NCBI RefSeq assembly: GCF_028201475.1
Contig: NZ_CP116383.1
Location: 1,426,001 to 1,490,000, forward strand
Length of the DNA stretch: 64,000 bases
From: Vibrio sp. SCSIO 43137
GTDB lineage: Bacteria; Pseudomonadota; Gammaproteobacteria; Enterobacterales; Vibrionaceae
Direction: 5' to 3'
Shown here piece by piece: positions 51,084 to 59,950 of this stretch. The translations under genes and the position numbers were made by a program. Position 1 is the stretch's first letter. The number at the start of each line of letters is the position of its first letter. The notes beneath the pieces were generated by a model. It had not been told where the DNA came from and made no database searches. It saw nothing but the letters and a program-made list of their open reading frames with translations.

Positions 51084-51768
51084 AAATTTTAAAGCCTTAT
51101 AGATCGAATGTAATCCTTGATATAAGCCTTTGCCGTTTCAGAGTTTAGGGGGCGGCAAAAAACTTACATGTAGACCGGCAGAGAAAACAACCGGTACTGA
51201 ATATAAACTACTATGATTAACTGCCTGCGGATGTCAGGTTTGTCACCGATTGAATAAGAATGTAGTAAAAGTTTATTGTTTATGATGTACATCACTAAAC
51301 TGTAATAGCTACCTTTTACTCACTCTCTGACGGTTTGCCTGACACAGGGTATAGCAACTCCAGTTTGCTACTATCCACTCTCACAGCAATGAATATTCAC
51401 AATTGCTTATATTGGAGTAAAATTAACATAGAAACATATGCAAGATCATGAAATGATTGAAAAAAATTTAAATATTAGCCAAAAAGCCAGCATTGGTGGT
51501 TTATGCTGATATTTTATAATATGCAGTGATATATGCCAGAATTAGTGAGAGTATTGTCACTAATTCCTTATATTTATTTGTATCAATAAGGCCGTTTTCC
51601 GTTTATTTAGAAAAAATCACAGATAAATGAAAGAAAAAAATTGGCGAAAATCATGAGCTTGGCATACACTTCACTTGATATTGCCGATAACGCAATCGGC
51701 TGTTACTAATAATGATTTGGCGCTACTTACCGGTAGCATTGTTTAACACAGCTTTGAGGGAAGTTTTT
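51084..51768. other. Long AT-rich gap between glgC and ihfA
   Basis: This 685-base gap separates the divergent glgC and ihfA starts. It contains a CRP-like palindrome at 51281-51296 and a small hairpin GCCGAT/ATCGGC just upstream of ihfA. Short frames (for example 51438-51509) lack ribosome sites and are not called. Nothing else was recognised. Confidence 0.5.
51281..51296. promoter_or_regulatory. CRP-like site upstream of glgC
   Basis: TATGA-TGTACA-TCACT matches the CRP consensus TGTGA-N6-TCACA at 8 of 10 fixed positions. Its core TGAT-GTAC-ATCA also resembles an FNR half-site pair. It lies about 200 bases upstream of the glgC ATG. Confidence 0.4.
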
Positions 51769-52065
51769 ATGGCACTCACAAAAGCCGATTTGGCTGAGAA
51801 CCTGTTTGAGAAACTTGGATATAGTAAACGGGATGCCAAGGAAACAGTTGAAGTTTTTTTCGAGGAGATTCGCAAAGCTCTCGAAAGTGGCGAACAGGTC
51901 AAACTATCCGGATTTGGCAATTTTGACCTAAGAGAAAAAAGCGAAAGACCAGGCCGAAATCCTAAAACTGGCGAAGATATACCAATTACTGCCCGACGTG
52001 TTGTGACTTTCCGTCCCGGCCAGAAATTGAAAGCTCGGGTTGAGAATATCAAAGTCGAGAAATAG
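51769..52065 (+). CDS. ihfA: Integration host factor alpha subunit
   Basis: A 98-aa DNA-bending protein of the HU/IHF family, partner of Ihf[72 protein letters not shown] are all standard. The ATG at 51769 after GAGGGAAG is the true start; an upstream Met is out of family. It normally follows pheT, but here glgC lies between. Two terminator hairpins follow. Confidence 0.97.
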   Translation: MALTKADLAENLFEKLGYSKRDAKETVEVFFEEIRKALESGEQVKLSGFGNFDLREKSERPGRNPKTGEDIPITARRVVTFRPGQKLKARVENIKVEK

Positions 52066-52071
52066 CCAAGT

Positions 52072-52139
52072 AAAAAGACCACATAATGTGGTCTTTTTAT
52101 TTTCTGCCTGACCACCGTCTAAATCGGTGGTCTTTGTTT
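52072..52139 (+). terminator. Tandem terminators after ihfA
   Basis: First stem AGACCACA/TGTGGTCT with flanking A and T tracts (52072-52098). Second stem GACCACCG/CGGTGGTC with loop TCTAAAT followed by TTTGTTTA (52110-52139). Confidence 0.85.
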
Positions 52140-52177
52140 ATCTGACAGATGTCATTTCCCAGGCTTACACTCTTAAC

Positions 52178-52948
52178 CTAAGCGGCTTTTAAGTGCGTGG
52201 TGATATAGGGTTGCCAGGCTTGCTGATAAAGTGCTTTAGACTCATTTCTCAGGCTGGCTATTTTGCTTTCCTCCCACTCGGTCATTGCTCTGTTTTCACT
52301 CTGCGCTTTGCGTTCAATACCCTGAATAATTTCATAAAGATCATGCTCGGGGCCGCTTTTCACTTTTTCAATCCCGGCCAGATGCAACTGAACCTCAGCA
52401 ACGATTTTTGTCTCCGGTAGTTCAACAAGAATATTCAGATCCCGGTAACCGGAAGGTGCCGGAGATTTGAAGCGGTTTTTTACCCCTACAATCTTGGTTT
52501 GATTGCTGATGCTTTCAAAGGCACTGACTAAGCCTTCAACATCTTCTGCAATAATGGTGGCCCTCGCCAGATCAGTGATTTTGCTTACATTACCGTCAAG
52601 ATCAGCAGCGATTTTTTCTTCTGCTCTCTGGCGGGACTTAACACCGGCGAACTGAGTCTGAGTGCCGGAAATCAGAGCGCTGCTCATACAGATAGTTTCC
52701 AGTTCCTGTTGTGCTGAAACGGCGGTTAGGTATAACGATTCAAACTCGGAGTAGGGTTGGTGGATATCCTGCTTAAAAGATTCAATACCATACAGCCCGC
52801 TGAGGCTGTGCTTAAACAGTTTAGGGGTGACCTGATTCTGGGTCTGCTTTTTGTTGCTAGGTTCTTGAGAAATCTGCTCAGTCGAGGCAAATGCCGGAGC
52901 ACGGCTTAGCATCAACATAGTCAGAACTGTTCGTAGGATTACGCTCAT
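52178..52948 (-). CDS. relV: RelV-like small alarmone synthetase
   Basis: A 256-aa protein with a single RelA/SpoT-type synthetase domain. In V. cholerae RelV, residues K107, D129, R132 and E188 are important; here K104, D126, R129 and E185 occur in GVKSRQRAEEKI, ITDLARATI and AEVQLH, a constant offset of three. SGYRDLNILVELP is the central synthetase motif. There is no hydrolase, TGS or ACT domain. The first 22 residues look like a signal peptide (VILRTVLTMLMLSRAPAFAS), which is odd for a cytoplasmic enzyme. The location next to ihfA matches V. cholerae. Confidence 0.88.
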   Translation of the reverse strand: MSVILRTVLTMLMLSRAPAFASTEQISQEPSNKKQTQNQVTPKLFKHSLSGLYGIESFKQDIHQPYSEFESLYLTAVSAQQELETICMSSALISGTQTQFAGVKSRQRAEEKIAADLDGNVSKITDLARATIIAEDVEGLVSAFESISNQTKIVGVKNRFKSPAPSGYRDLNILVELPETKIVAEVQLHLAGIEKVKSGPEHDLYEIIQGIERKAQSENRAMTEWEESKIASLRNESKALYQQAWQPYITTHLKAA

Positions 52949-53188
52949 TTAAACTCCTTCAGAGTAGATAATTTCTCAGTAAAACGGTGAGTTAAAAGAA
53001 CTGGAATTTATCTCGCTGCGAAGGTTTTCTGTCGCGTACATTTTTTATCTTAGGGCAAAACTAAGAAAAACAATGCTCCATTTGCATTTATTTACATTCA
53101 GCGCGATATGGCTCACATATATTTCTTGAAAAGGGCAATCACATGGTTAACATAACCGGTTAACTGAGACGTATTATTGATTGGAACT

Positions 53189-53839
53189 ATGAGAGATAGA
53201 GAATTCTGGCACGATAAATGGGCAAAAAATCAGATAGGTTTTCATCTGGAAGACGTTAACCCCTTACTGATTAACTTTTGGAGTCACTTGTCACCACAGC
53301 GTGATGAAAAGGTATTGGTGCCGTTATGCGGAAAGTCAGAAGATCTTATCTGGCTGGCCTCAAAGCATGATTCAGTGACCGGGGCAGAGTTGAGTGATAT
53401 TGCCGTGAGGGCATTGTTTGCAGAACACTTTTATACCCCGACTGTCACTAAGCTAGATGGTGAGCAGACCTTGTATCAGTTTGATGAACTGTCGGTTTAT
53501 AGCGGCGACTTTTTTACCGCGCCACTGGCGGAGTATGAACTTATCTATGACAGAGCTGCACTGGTTGCACTGCCTGAAGAGATGAGAAAAGAGTATGTTG
53601 AGAGAGTGAAGACGCTGCTCAAGCCATCCGGGCGCATTCTGCTGGTCACGCTGGATTACATTCAGGATGAAATGAGCGGCCCTCCGTTCAGCGTGCCTGA
53701 GAGTGAAGTCAGGGCTCTGTTCAGTGATTACATAGTAACCCAGTTGAACAGAGATGTAGCCGACGAAACTCATCCGAAAATAGCCCAAAAGGGCTTAAGC
53801 CGCTTTGCTGAGTTTGTCTGGCTGATAGAGAAGCCCTGA
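53189..53839 (+). CDS. tpm: Thiopurine S-methyltransferase
   Basis: A 216-aa AdoMet methyltransferase. The start [27 protein letters not shown], then [28 protein letters not shown] (AdoMet site), and [17 protein letters not shown]...ILLVTLDY are family hallmarks; bacterial members can methylate thiopurines or metalloid species. The ATG at 53189 is the normal family start; a TTG four codons upstream is less likely. Converges with purT. Confidence 0.92.
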   Translation: MRDREFWHDKWAKNQIGFHLEDVNPLLINFWSHLSPQRDEKVLVPLCGKSEDLIWLASKHDSVTGAELSDIAVRALFAEHFYTPTVTKLDGEQTLYQFDELSVYSGDFFTAPLAEYELIYDRAALVALPEEMRKEYVERVKTLLKPSGRILLVTLDYIQDEMSGPPFSVPESEVRALFSDYIVTQLNRDVADETHPKIAQKGLSRFAEFVWLIEKP

Positions 53840-53863
53840 CTTATCTGTTGAGAGTTCAGCCTG

Positions 53864-55039
53864 TTAATAGTGAACGTTAATCTGTGATGCTGCACTGACG
53901 GCATCTTCTACGGCGGTTTCAACACTATCACGACGGGCAAGTACAACACCTAAGCGTCGTCTGCCATCAATATCCGGCTTACCAAACAGCCTTAGCTGAG
54001 TCTGAGGCTGGATAAGGGCTGAGTTTAAGCCGTTGAAACGGATATCTTGTGAAACGCCCTGACCTAGAATAACCGCAGAAGAAGAGGGGCCGTAATGGGT
54101 TATACTTTTTACCGGCAGGCCAAGGAAAGCACGCACATGCAGGGCAAATTCCGACAGATCCTGAGATATTAAAGTAACAAGGCCGGTATCGTGAGGGCGG
54201 GGTGATACTTCACTGAAAATGACAGTGTCACCTTTAATAAACAGTTCTACGCCAAACAGTCCGTAACCTCCGAGGGCGTTAACCACTTTTTCAGCCATCT
54301 GTTGCGCCTGTTGCGCTGCAACGGGGGAGAGAGCCTGTGGCTGCCATGATTCGCGATAATCACCATCTTCCTGTCTGTGGCCGATAGGCTGACAGAAAAA
54401 CACACCATCAACGGCACGTACCGTAAGCAGGGTGATTTCAAAGTCAAAATCGACAAAACCCTCTACAATCACTTTTCCTCGTCCGGCTCTGCCGCCTTCC
54501 TGCGCGTAGTTCCATGCTCTCTCTATGTCCCTTTCTGTTTTAATGACGCTTTGTCCTTTACCTGATGAACTCATCACAGGTTTAATGACACAGGGCATTC
54601 CGACTTGGTTAACGGCATCGACAAATTGGTCATAGTTATCGGCAAACTGATAAGGGGAAGTTGTGATTGATAACTCTTCAGCAGCAAGGCGTCTGATACC
54701 TTCCCGGTTCATGGTTAACTGAGTTGCCTGAGCGGTAGGGACGACACGGGTGCCCGATTTTTCAATGTCAATTAATGCCGATGTGGCGATCGCTTCAATT
54801 TCCGGTACAACAAAATCAGGTTGCTCAGATTCAATGATTTCTCTGAGACTGACTTCATCTAACATATCAAATACATAACTGCGGTGGGCAACTTGCATAG
54901 CCGGCGCATTGCTATAGCGGTCACAGGCGATGACCTCAATACCGAGCCGCTGACACTCAATGGCAATTTCTTTTCCTAGTTCACCACTTCCCAGTAGAAG
55001 TACCTTAGTTGAACTTTTACACCCTGCTGTTCCAAACAT
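53864..55039 (-). CDS. purT: Formate-dependent phosphoribosylglycinamide formyltransferase 2
   Basis: A 391-aa ATP-grasp enzyme of purine synthesis that formylates GAR using formate and ATP. The N-terminal [30 protein letters not shown], the ATP-grasp residues in [35 protein letters not shown], and [34 protein letters not shown] are diagnostic. Length matches E. coli PurT (392). A PurR box about 60 bases upstream makes purine repression likely, as for purC. Confidence 0.96.
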   Translation of the reverse strand: MFGTAGCKSSTKVLLLGSGELGKEIAIECQRLGIEVIACDRYSNAPAMQVAHRSYVFDMLDEVSLREIIESEQPDFVVPEIEAIATSALIDIEKSGTRVVPTAQATQLTMNREGIRRLAAEELSITTSPYQFADNYDQFVDAVNQVGMPCVIKPVMSSSGKGQSVIKTERDIERAWNYAQEGGRAGRGKVIVEGFVDFDFEITLLTVRAVDGVFFCQPIGHRQEDGDYRESWQPQALSPVAAQQAQQMAEKVVNALGGYGLFGVELFIKGDTVIFSEVSPRPHDTGLVTLISQDLSEFALHVRAFLGLPVKSITHYGPSSSAVILGQGVSQDIRFNGLNSALIQPQTQLRLFGKPDIDGRRRLGVVLARRDSVETAVEDAVSAASQINVHY

Positions 55040-55097
55040 ACATCGTCCTTAAAGCTATTTTTACAGTTTTAGCGGATCATACGTAGTTTTTTCTTTA

Positions 55098-55113
55098 AAG
55101 CAAACGTTTGCGT
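55098..55113. promoter_or_regulatory. PurR operator upstream of purT
   Basis: AAGCAAACGTTTGCGT; reads ACGCAAACGTTTGCTT on the minus strand, an excellent PurR match, 59 bases before the ATG at 55039. Confidence 0.85.
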
Positions 55114-55123
55114 AATGAGATTT

Positions 55124-55150
55124 AAAAAAGGCCCTGATTAATCAGAGCCT
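55124..55150 (-). terminator. Terminator after cdd
   Basis: On the minus strand, stem GGCTCTGAT/ATCAGGGCC followed by TTTTTT. Confidence 0.75.
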
Positions 55151-55167
55151 GTCGAAAGAGCACTCGT

Positions 55168-56055
55168 TTATAGCTCGATATAGCTTAACGGAATATCCGG
55201 GTTGATCACATCCAGTGTCGACTGAGTACAAGCCAGATGACTGATCTTACCGCTTGAAAGCTCTGCTAGGGCGGCTGATTTAATTTGCTCGAAGGATTTG
55301 CCGGCAACCATAATCTGAATCAGTGCAACCTGAAGAGGAGGCAGGCTAGGGTTAAATGCCGCATTTTCCGCGTAAGCACCACGGTAAACGGAACCATCGT
55401 CCAGCTCCAGAGCAACACCACTGAAGTTCTCAGTGTAAGGTGAGTGGCTCATGTTCAGGGATTCAACTGCAGCGGCCAGTAGTGGTTCACAGCCTTCTGT
55501 AGAGTGGCCAAGGTCGGCATCACCCATCAGACGGGCATCAATATCAAGGTCGCTTGGTCCGAAAGACTCAGGAAGATATTCCTGCAGAGTTTGCTCATCA
55601 CGCTGAGGAAGCTGAACAATCAGCTCTTTTGCAGTGGTTAGTTCGTTCATAAACTGGCGACAGTGGCCGCAAGGGCTGTAGTTGATAGTAATGTCCTGAA
55701 CGCCTTTCTCACCTTTCATCCAGGCGTGGCTGATACCTGCCTGTTCGGCGTGAACCGTCTGTCCAAGCTGGGCACCAATCAGCTCCATATTGGCGCCAAA
55801 GTAGATGCGGCCGGACAGACCGCGGACAATGGAACCAACATAGAAATTTGAAATCGGAGCGTAGGAGTAAGCAGCAGCAAAAGGAAGCAGGGCTACACGT
55901 AGCTCATTATCTTCCAGACCAGAGAGTTCCAGCAGCTCTTCAAACTGTTGCTTAGAAATAGTGGCGTCAAAGTCATCCGCTTTAAAGATATTTTCCAGAT
56001 AGGATGCGATATGAGAGGGAGCCTCTTTTAGCGCGGTTTCAATTCTTGAGTTCAT
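55168..56055 (-). CDS. cdd: Cytidine deaminase
   Basis: A 295-aa zinc enzyme deaminating cytidine and deoxycytidine. The zinc and catalytic residues H102-A-E104 and C129-x2-C132 (SPCGHCRQF) fall at the same numbers as in E. coli Cdd. The length is that of the two-domain dimeric form. It lies downstream of yohK and yohJ in the same order as E. coli yohJ-yohK-cdd, though a 174-base gap with its own start region separates it. Confidence 0.96.
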   Translation of the reverse strand: MNSRIETALKEAPSHIASYLENIFKADDFDATISKQQFEELLELSGLEDNELRVALLPFAAAYSYAPISNFYVGSIVRGLSGRIYFGANMELIGAQLGQTVHAEQAGISHAWMKGEKGVQDITINYSPCGHCRQFMNELTTAKELIVQLPQRDEQTLQEYLPESFGPSDLDIDARLMGDADLGHSTEGCEPLLAAAVESLNMSHSPYTENFSGVALELDDGSVYRGAYAENAAFNPSLPPLQVALIQIMVAGKSFEQIKSAALAELSSGKISHLACTQSTLDVINPDIPLSYIEL

Positions 56056-56229
56056 GACGAATCCTTAGTTAAGCATTCATTTTATTTTAGATAGTATTTC
56101 ATTATTATCTGTGATTAACGTCACATTAGATGTTGCAATGTATTTTCATGTTGCATAAATTGAGTGAGGTCACATTTGTGTGAGGGCAAAAAATAGCCAA
56201 AAGCACCTAATTTAACCAAGGTTTTGAGC

Positions 56230-56910
56230 TTAAGAAGAAAGCCAGAGAGCAAAGGTAAAAAATGCAGGAGCCAGTATCGAGGTGATAACTCCGCACAGAA
56301 CCAGCGCCAGTGAACTAAAGGCGGCATCACGGGGATCTTTTTCTACGCAGGTTGCCGTACCCAAAGCATGAGATACAGTGCCCATGGTTAGCCCTTTAGC
56401 TATCGGGTGAGTTATGCCGATAAGCTTATAGATGGGATAAGCAAAAATCGCCCCGAACACGCCGACAAGGAGAACCATAATAGCGGCTATTGCCGCTTCA
56501 CCGCCTAGCTGACTGGAGATTGCCATGGCAATCGGTGTGGTGACAGACTTACCGAGAATACTGGCTATCAGCGGTAAATCGGTTCCCAGAGCTACAGCAA
56601 TCAGGGAGGCGGTTAACATAGATAAAGTACTGCCTACACCGCAAGCGAGGAAAATGATTCGCCAGTTTGCCTTAATTTCGGGTAACTGCTCGTAAAGAGG
56701 GTAGGCAAGAGCAACCACCGCCGGCTGAAGCAGATAGGTGAGCCACTGATTATGCTGGTAATATTCCTGATAGGGGACGTCAAGAAACAGCAGCAGGGGA
56801 ATAACTATAGAGATACTGATTAACAGTGGGTTTGCCAGCGGGTGATTAAGCTTTTTGCTTAGTGCGCGGGCAATTAAAAAGGTGACTAGTGTCAGGGCTA
56901 ACCAGATCAT
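56230..56910 (-). CDS. yohK: LrgB/CidB family membrane protein (YohK-like)
   Basis: A 226-aa inner-membrane protein with about seven or eight hydrophobic segments. The ILGKSVTTPIAMAISSQLGGEAAIAAIMVLLVGVFGA stretch and GTVSHALGTATCVEKDPRDAAFSSLALVLCGVITS are the LrgB/CidB family signatures. This family forms two-gene units with LrgA/CidA, linked in different bacteria to murein hydrolase control or to metabolite transport. It starts four bases inside the end of the yohJ-like gene. Confidence 0.92.
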   Translation of the reverse strand: MIWLALTLVTFLIARALSKKLNHPLANPLLISISIVIPLLLFLDVPYQEYYQHNQWLTYLLQPAVVALAYPLYEQLPEIKANWRIIFLACGVGSTLSMLTASLIAVALGTDLPLIASILGKSVTTPIAMAISSQLGGEAAIAAIMVLLVGVFGAIFAYPIYKLIGITHPIAKGLTMGTVSHALGTATCVEKDPRDAAFSSLALVLCGVITSILAPAFFTFALWLSS

Positions 56911-57269
56911 TTCTTACCTACCAGAAGCCGCTCAAGAAGGTAGCTGAGTGAGATCAGCGTGATAAATGTTGCTCCGATTGTACTGGCCAGAATTTGCAGT
57001 GCGTTATCCGTGAGCAGATCCATATGCTCCATCAGCCCGGTACTAATGGGAATAAACATCAGAATCATGTAACGGATAAATAAACTGGCGGAAGGTTGTA
57101 CCCATTTCGCCGGGATCAGGCCACCCGCCATAGCAAAGAACAGCAGCAGCATGCCGATAACGCTGCCGGGAATGCTAATGTTAAGTGTGTTCTGAATCAG
57201 AATGCCGAGTGCAAGTGCTGATAGTAAGATTGCCAGAGAACGGCAATAAACGATTAGGGTTTTTAGCAT
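56907..57269 (-). CDS. yohJ: CidA/LrgA family holin-like protein (YohJ-like)
   Basis: A 120-aa protein with four hydrophobic segments; GSVIGMLLLFFAMAGGLIPAKWVQPSASLFIRYMILMFIPISTGLMEHMDLL is the LrgA family core. It overlaps yohK by four bases and they are translationally coupled; sbcB ends two bases upstream of the yohJ start, so sbcB-yohJ-yohK may share a transcript. Members are holin-like, but the role in gram-negative bacteria is unresolved. Confidence 0.92.
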   Translation of the reverse strand: MLKTLIVYCRSLAILLSALALGILIQNTLNISIPGSVIGMLLLFFAMAGGLIPAKWVQPSASLFIRYMILMFIPISTGLMEHMDLLTDNALQILASTIGATFITLISLSYLLERLLVGKK

Positions 57270-57271
57270 AA

Positions 57272-58696
57272 TCAGGAAACAAGTTTCTCCACATATTGGT
57301 AAACAGACTTAAGAATGGCCATTTTGTCTGCATCACTCTCATGCTCATGGGCAAGATTTTCCAGATTGAGCATATAGTCCGGCAGTCTCGACTCAAAATA
57401 GTCACGACAGTGTGCAGCCCAGCGCGCTTGTTCTGACTCACTTAAGGTATGGGGGAAATTTCTCGCCCGGTAGCGGAACAGCAGCGGTTCAATACGGCTG
57501 TCATTGAAACTGATATCCAGTGCAGCCAGATTTTCCGGCTTAGTCTCCAGAATAATATCCATTGAGGCGCGGTCAGCAGGTGAGAAAAAGTTGTTGTAAA
57601 GCTGGCTATCCACATCACTATCCTGTGGGTATTCGCGCTCAACACTATACATTTCTATAAGCTTTTCCCGGATTTCAGGGTGCTGTTTAAGTCTGTTGAG
57701 GTTTTTCAGACACTGTTCACGATCGATGCCGATTCGTTCTGCATTTTCTGCCGTCAGGGTTTTTGCCGGAGCCAGTATCGGGCACTTGTTTATATGAACC
57801 AGTTTCACCGGTACCGGCAGTTCATCGGGGGCTAACTCGTCGCGTCGGGTATAGAGACGTTCCCTTAGCTGCTCGCTGTTAAGCTGGAAAAGTGGTTCAG
57901 GATCCATGGCCAGATTGACCATAATGGCGGCATTCTGATTGTCCGGATGCCAGGCCAACGGAACCATCCAACTGGTATTAGAACACTCCAGCCCTAACAT
58001 ACCTGATACATGCACCAGAGGAGTCATATTAACGATATCGATAAGCTCATTCAGTTTACGCTTGTTTCGCATGCTGTAGAGGTAATCAAACAGCTTAGGC
58101 TGGGCGGCTTTCAATTTCTTTGCTAACTCAATGGTTGCGATAACGTCTGCCATGGCATCGTGGGCATTTTCATGTTCAATACCGTTAGCGACAGACAGTT
58201 TTTCCAGCTTAAAGCTTGGTCTTCCTTCGTCATCGGTCGGCCAGTTAATACCGTCGGGGCGTAGTGCGTAACAGGTGCGCATCACATCCAGAAGATCCCA
58301 GCGGGAATTGCCGTTTTTCCAGCTCCACGCATAGGGGTCAATAAAGTTTCTGTACAGGGTATGGCGGGTAACTTCATCATCAAAGCGGATACTGTTGTAG
58401 CCGAGTGACGTTGTGTTTGGCACCGATAACTCCTGATGAATCCGGCGGATAAACTCAGGCTCAGGCAAACCCTTCTGTACCGTTCGTTGCGGAGTAATCC
58501 GGGTAATAAGCGCGGCTTCAGGAGAAGGAAGATAATCTGACGGAGGCTGACAGTAAATCACCAGCGGTTCACCGATAATATTGAAATCCTTATCGGTACG
58601 AACACCCGCAAACTGAGAAGGTCTGTCCGTTGCCGGGTTCACTCCCCATGTTTCATAATCAAACCAGAAAAAGGTCGGTTGCTGTTCGTTTTGCAT
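57272..58696 (-). CDS. sbcB: Exodeoxyribonuclease I
   Basis: A 474-aa 3'-5' single-strand DNA exonuclease. The start at 58696 (MQNEQQPTFFWFDYETWGVNPATDRPSQFAGVRTD) fits the family; a longer frame upstream does not. The DEDD residues are in FDYETWG (Exo I), LGYNSIRFDDEVTRHTLYRNFIDPYA (Exo II), and HENAHDAMADVIATIELAKKL (Exo III). The SH3-like and helical C-terminal parts follow. Length matches E. coli ExoI (475). Confidence 0.96.
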   Translation of the reverse strand: MQNEQQPTFFWFDYETWGVNPATDRPSQFAGVRTDKDFNIIGEPLVIYCQPPSDYLPSPEAALITRITPQRTVQKGLPEPEFIRRIHQELSVPNTTSLGYNSIRFDDEVTRHTLYRNFIDPYAWSWKNGNSRWDLLDVMRTCYALRPDGINWPTDDEGRPSFKLEKLSVANGIEHENAHDAMADVIATIELAKKLKAAQPKLFDYLYSMRNKRKLNELIDIVNMTPLVHVSGMLGLECSNTSWMVPLAWHPDNQNAAIMVNLAMDPEPLFQLNSEQLRERLYTRRDELAPDELPVPVKLVHINKCPILAPAKTLTAENAERIGIDREQCLKNLNRLKQHPEIREKLIEMYSVEREYPQDSDVDSQLYNNFFSPADRASMDIILETKPENLAALDISFNDSRIEPLLFRYRARNFPHTLSESEQARWAAHCRDYFESRLPDYMLNLENLAHEHESDADKMAILKSVYQYVEKLVS

Positions 58697-58829
58697 GTAA
58701 TTTCCGCAGGTTAAATGAGCCATCGGGCACATTAGACCATTGCAGAGGGTGCATATCAATCAATGCCGCGTTTATCTGCATTAATTATGGTCAAATTACT
58801 ATGCTTTTAGATATGCGTCTGAAAAAGCT

Positions 58830-59549
58830 CTAAGAGCTGATATGGTAGCTATCTAATAACTGATGCATCTCCCTGCTGGTTAAAGTGATGTAATTATCGC
58901 CTGGTGAATGGAATGGCTTATAGATGGAATAGAGCATGGCTCTGGCAACATCTTTAGCCAGAATGGGTTTAAAGTTAGCTACCGTACCAATCAGAAGCGG
59001 AGAGAGTACCTTCAGGATTGCTCCTATAAACACCTCATCCGTTCTGGCCGGATATCTTTCTCCTGCCAGAGGCCCCGGCCTGACAAACACGGTGCGCTCA
59101 AAGCCCATGGTTAGAAGCTTCTGTTCCATTTTGCCTTTGCATCTCAGGTAGTGAGACAAAGAGCGGGCATTGGCGCCGAAGCTGGATACCACAGCAATAC
59201 GTTTAACACCGACAAGCTTCATGGTTTGTGCAACCTGACAGACAAGCTCATAGTCAACATGGGCCAATCCTTGTTTACCGCCGGCCTGCTTTTTCGTGGT
59301 TCCCAGACAGATAAAACCAAAATCGGCAGCCGTTTGCTTGTCATCCCATTGGGTAATTCTTAGCTGGCCGTCCTGTATCTGATTAAGTTTAGGGTGTTCT
59401 AAAGAAAGTGGGGATCTTACCAGAGCATGAACCTGACGGACGGCTTGCTCGTCCAGCAGCAATTTTGTTAGTTGCTGACCAACTAATCCACTTGCACCGG
59501 CAATAACGACCTGAGCACCGTCTCCGAATTTGTCCATAACCTGATCCAT
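58830..59549 (-). CDS. NAD(P)-binding TIP30-like SDR protein
   Basis: A 239-aa atypical short-chain dehydrogenase family protein. The Rossmann glycine motif is AGASGLVGQQL (about residues 18-28). VSSFGANARSLSHYLRCKGKMEQKLL contains the family SSxGA and the Tyr-x3-Lys pair (YLRCK). FVRPGPLAGER follows. The pattern is close to HTATIP2/TIP30-like bacterial proteins of unknown substrate. A Met four codons downstream is an alternative start. Confidence 0.8.
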   Translation of the reverse strand: MDQVMDKFGDGAQVVIAGASGLVGQQLTKLLLDEQAVRQVHALVRSPLSLEHPKLNQIQDGQLRITQWDDKQTAADFGFICLGTTKKQAGGKQGLAHVDYELVCQVAQTMKLVGVKRIAVVSSFGANARSLSHYLRCKGKMEQKLLTMGFERTVFVRPGPLAGERYPARTDEVFIGAILKVLSPLLIGTVANFKPILAKDVARAMLYSIYKPFHSPGDNYITLTSREMHQLLDSYHISS

Positions 59550-59950
59550 CTATTTGATTCACATAGATTAATCATATGTCTATTCTGAGTGCAGAACAAG
59601 TAGTGCTCTCAGGGCTCATCACATTGGTGATAAATCAGAGTAATGAGCTCTTTGGTTACATTATGTAAGAGAAGTAGGGAAAAAATTTCCCGGCTTTTGC
59701 CGTTTCTTATTGGAAGATTTAGATCGCTTATTGTTTCCAGAAGTTCTGTTTAGCAGCATACAACTTACCTCCTGCTTCTGTTTTTCTCCTTCGCTATTAG
59801 ATTATAGCTCTGTATTGATACTATGCTTAATAATAAAGCTTCCAGCAGAAGATTCTGCTGAAATGCTCAATGACCAGACTTATCGTTTGTAAAAAAATTA
59901 TTATCTGAGTTATTGTCTTGGGTTGTTACATACTTAACATGGAGAAGTGT
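59550..59950 (+). other. Gap between the SDR gene and the LDH-like gene
   Basis: About 400 AT-rich bases. A palindrome CAGCAGAA-GA-TTCTGCTG lies at 59843-59860, about 90 bases before the LDH-like start. A 30-codon frame at 59576-59668 has no ribosome site and is not called. Confidence 0.45.

Noticed and set aside
51438..51509. A 23-codon frame in the glgC-ihfA gap
   Set aside because: No ribosome-binding site, AT-rich, no family pattern.
52728..52744. GTTAGGTATAACGATT, shared with the repeat end at 16224-16239, as a third palindrome copy
   Set aside because: It is inside relV coding sequence and has no partner arm nearby; probably coincidence.
59576..59668. A 30-codon frame upstream of the LDH-like gene
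   Set aside because: Codon use is plausible but there is no ribosome site and no recognised sequence; left as gap.
59710..59892. A 60-codon frame starting at TTG in the same gap
   Set aside because: Hydrophobic, Cys- and Ser-rich translation of AT-rich DNA, with no ribosome site; likely chance.
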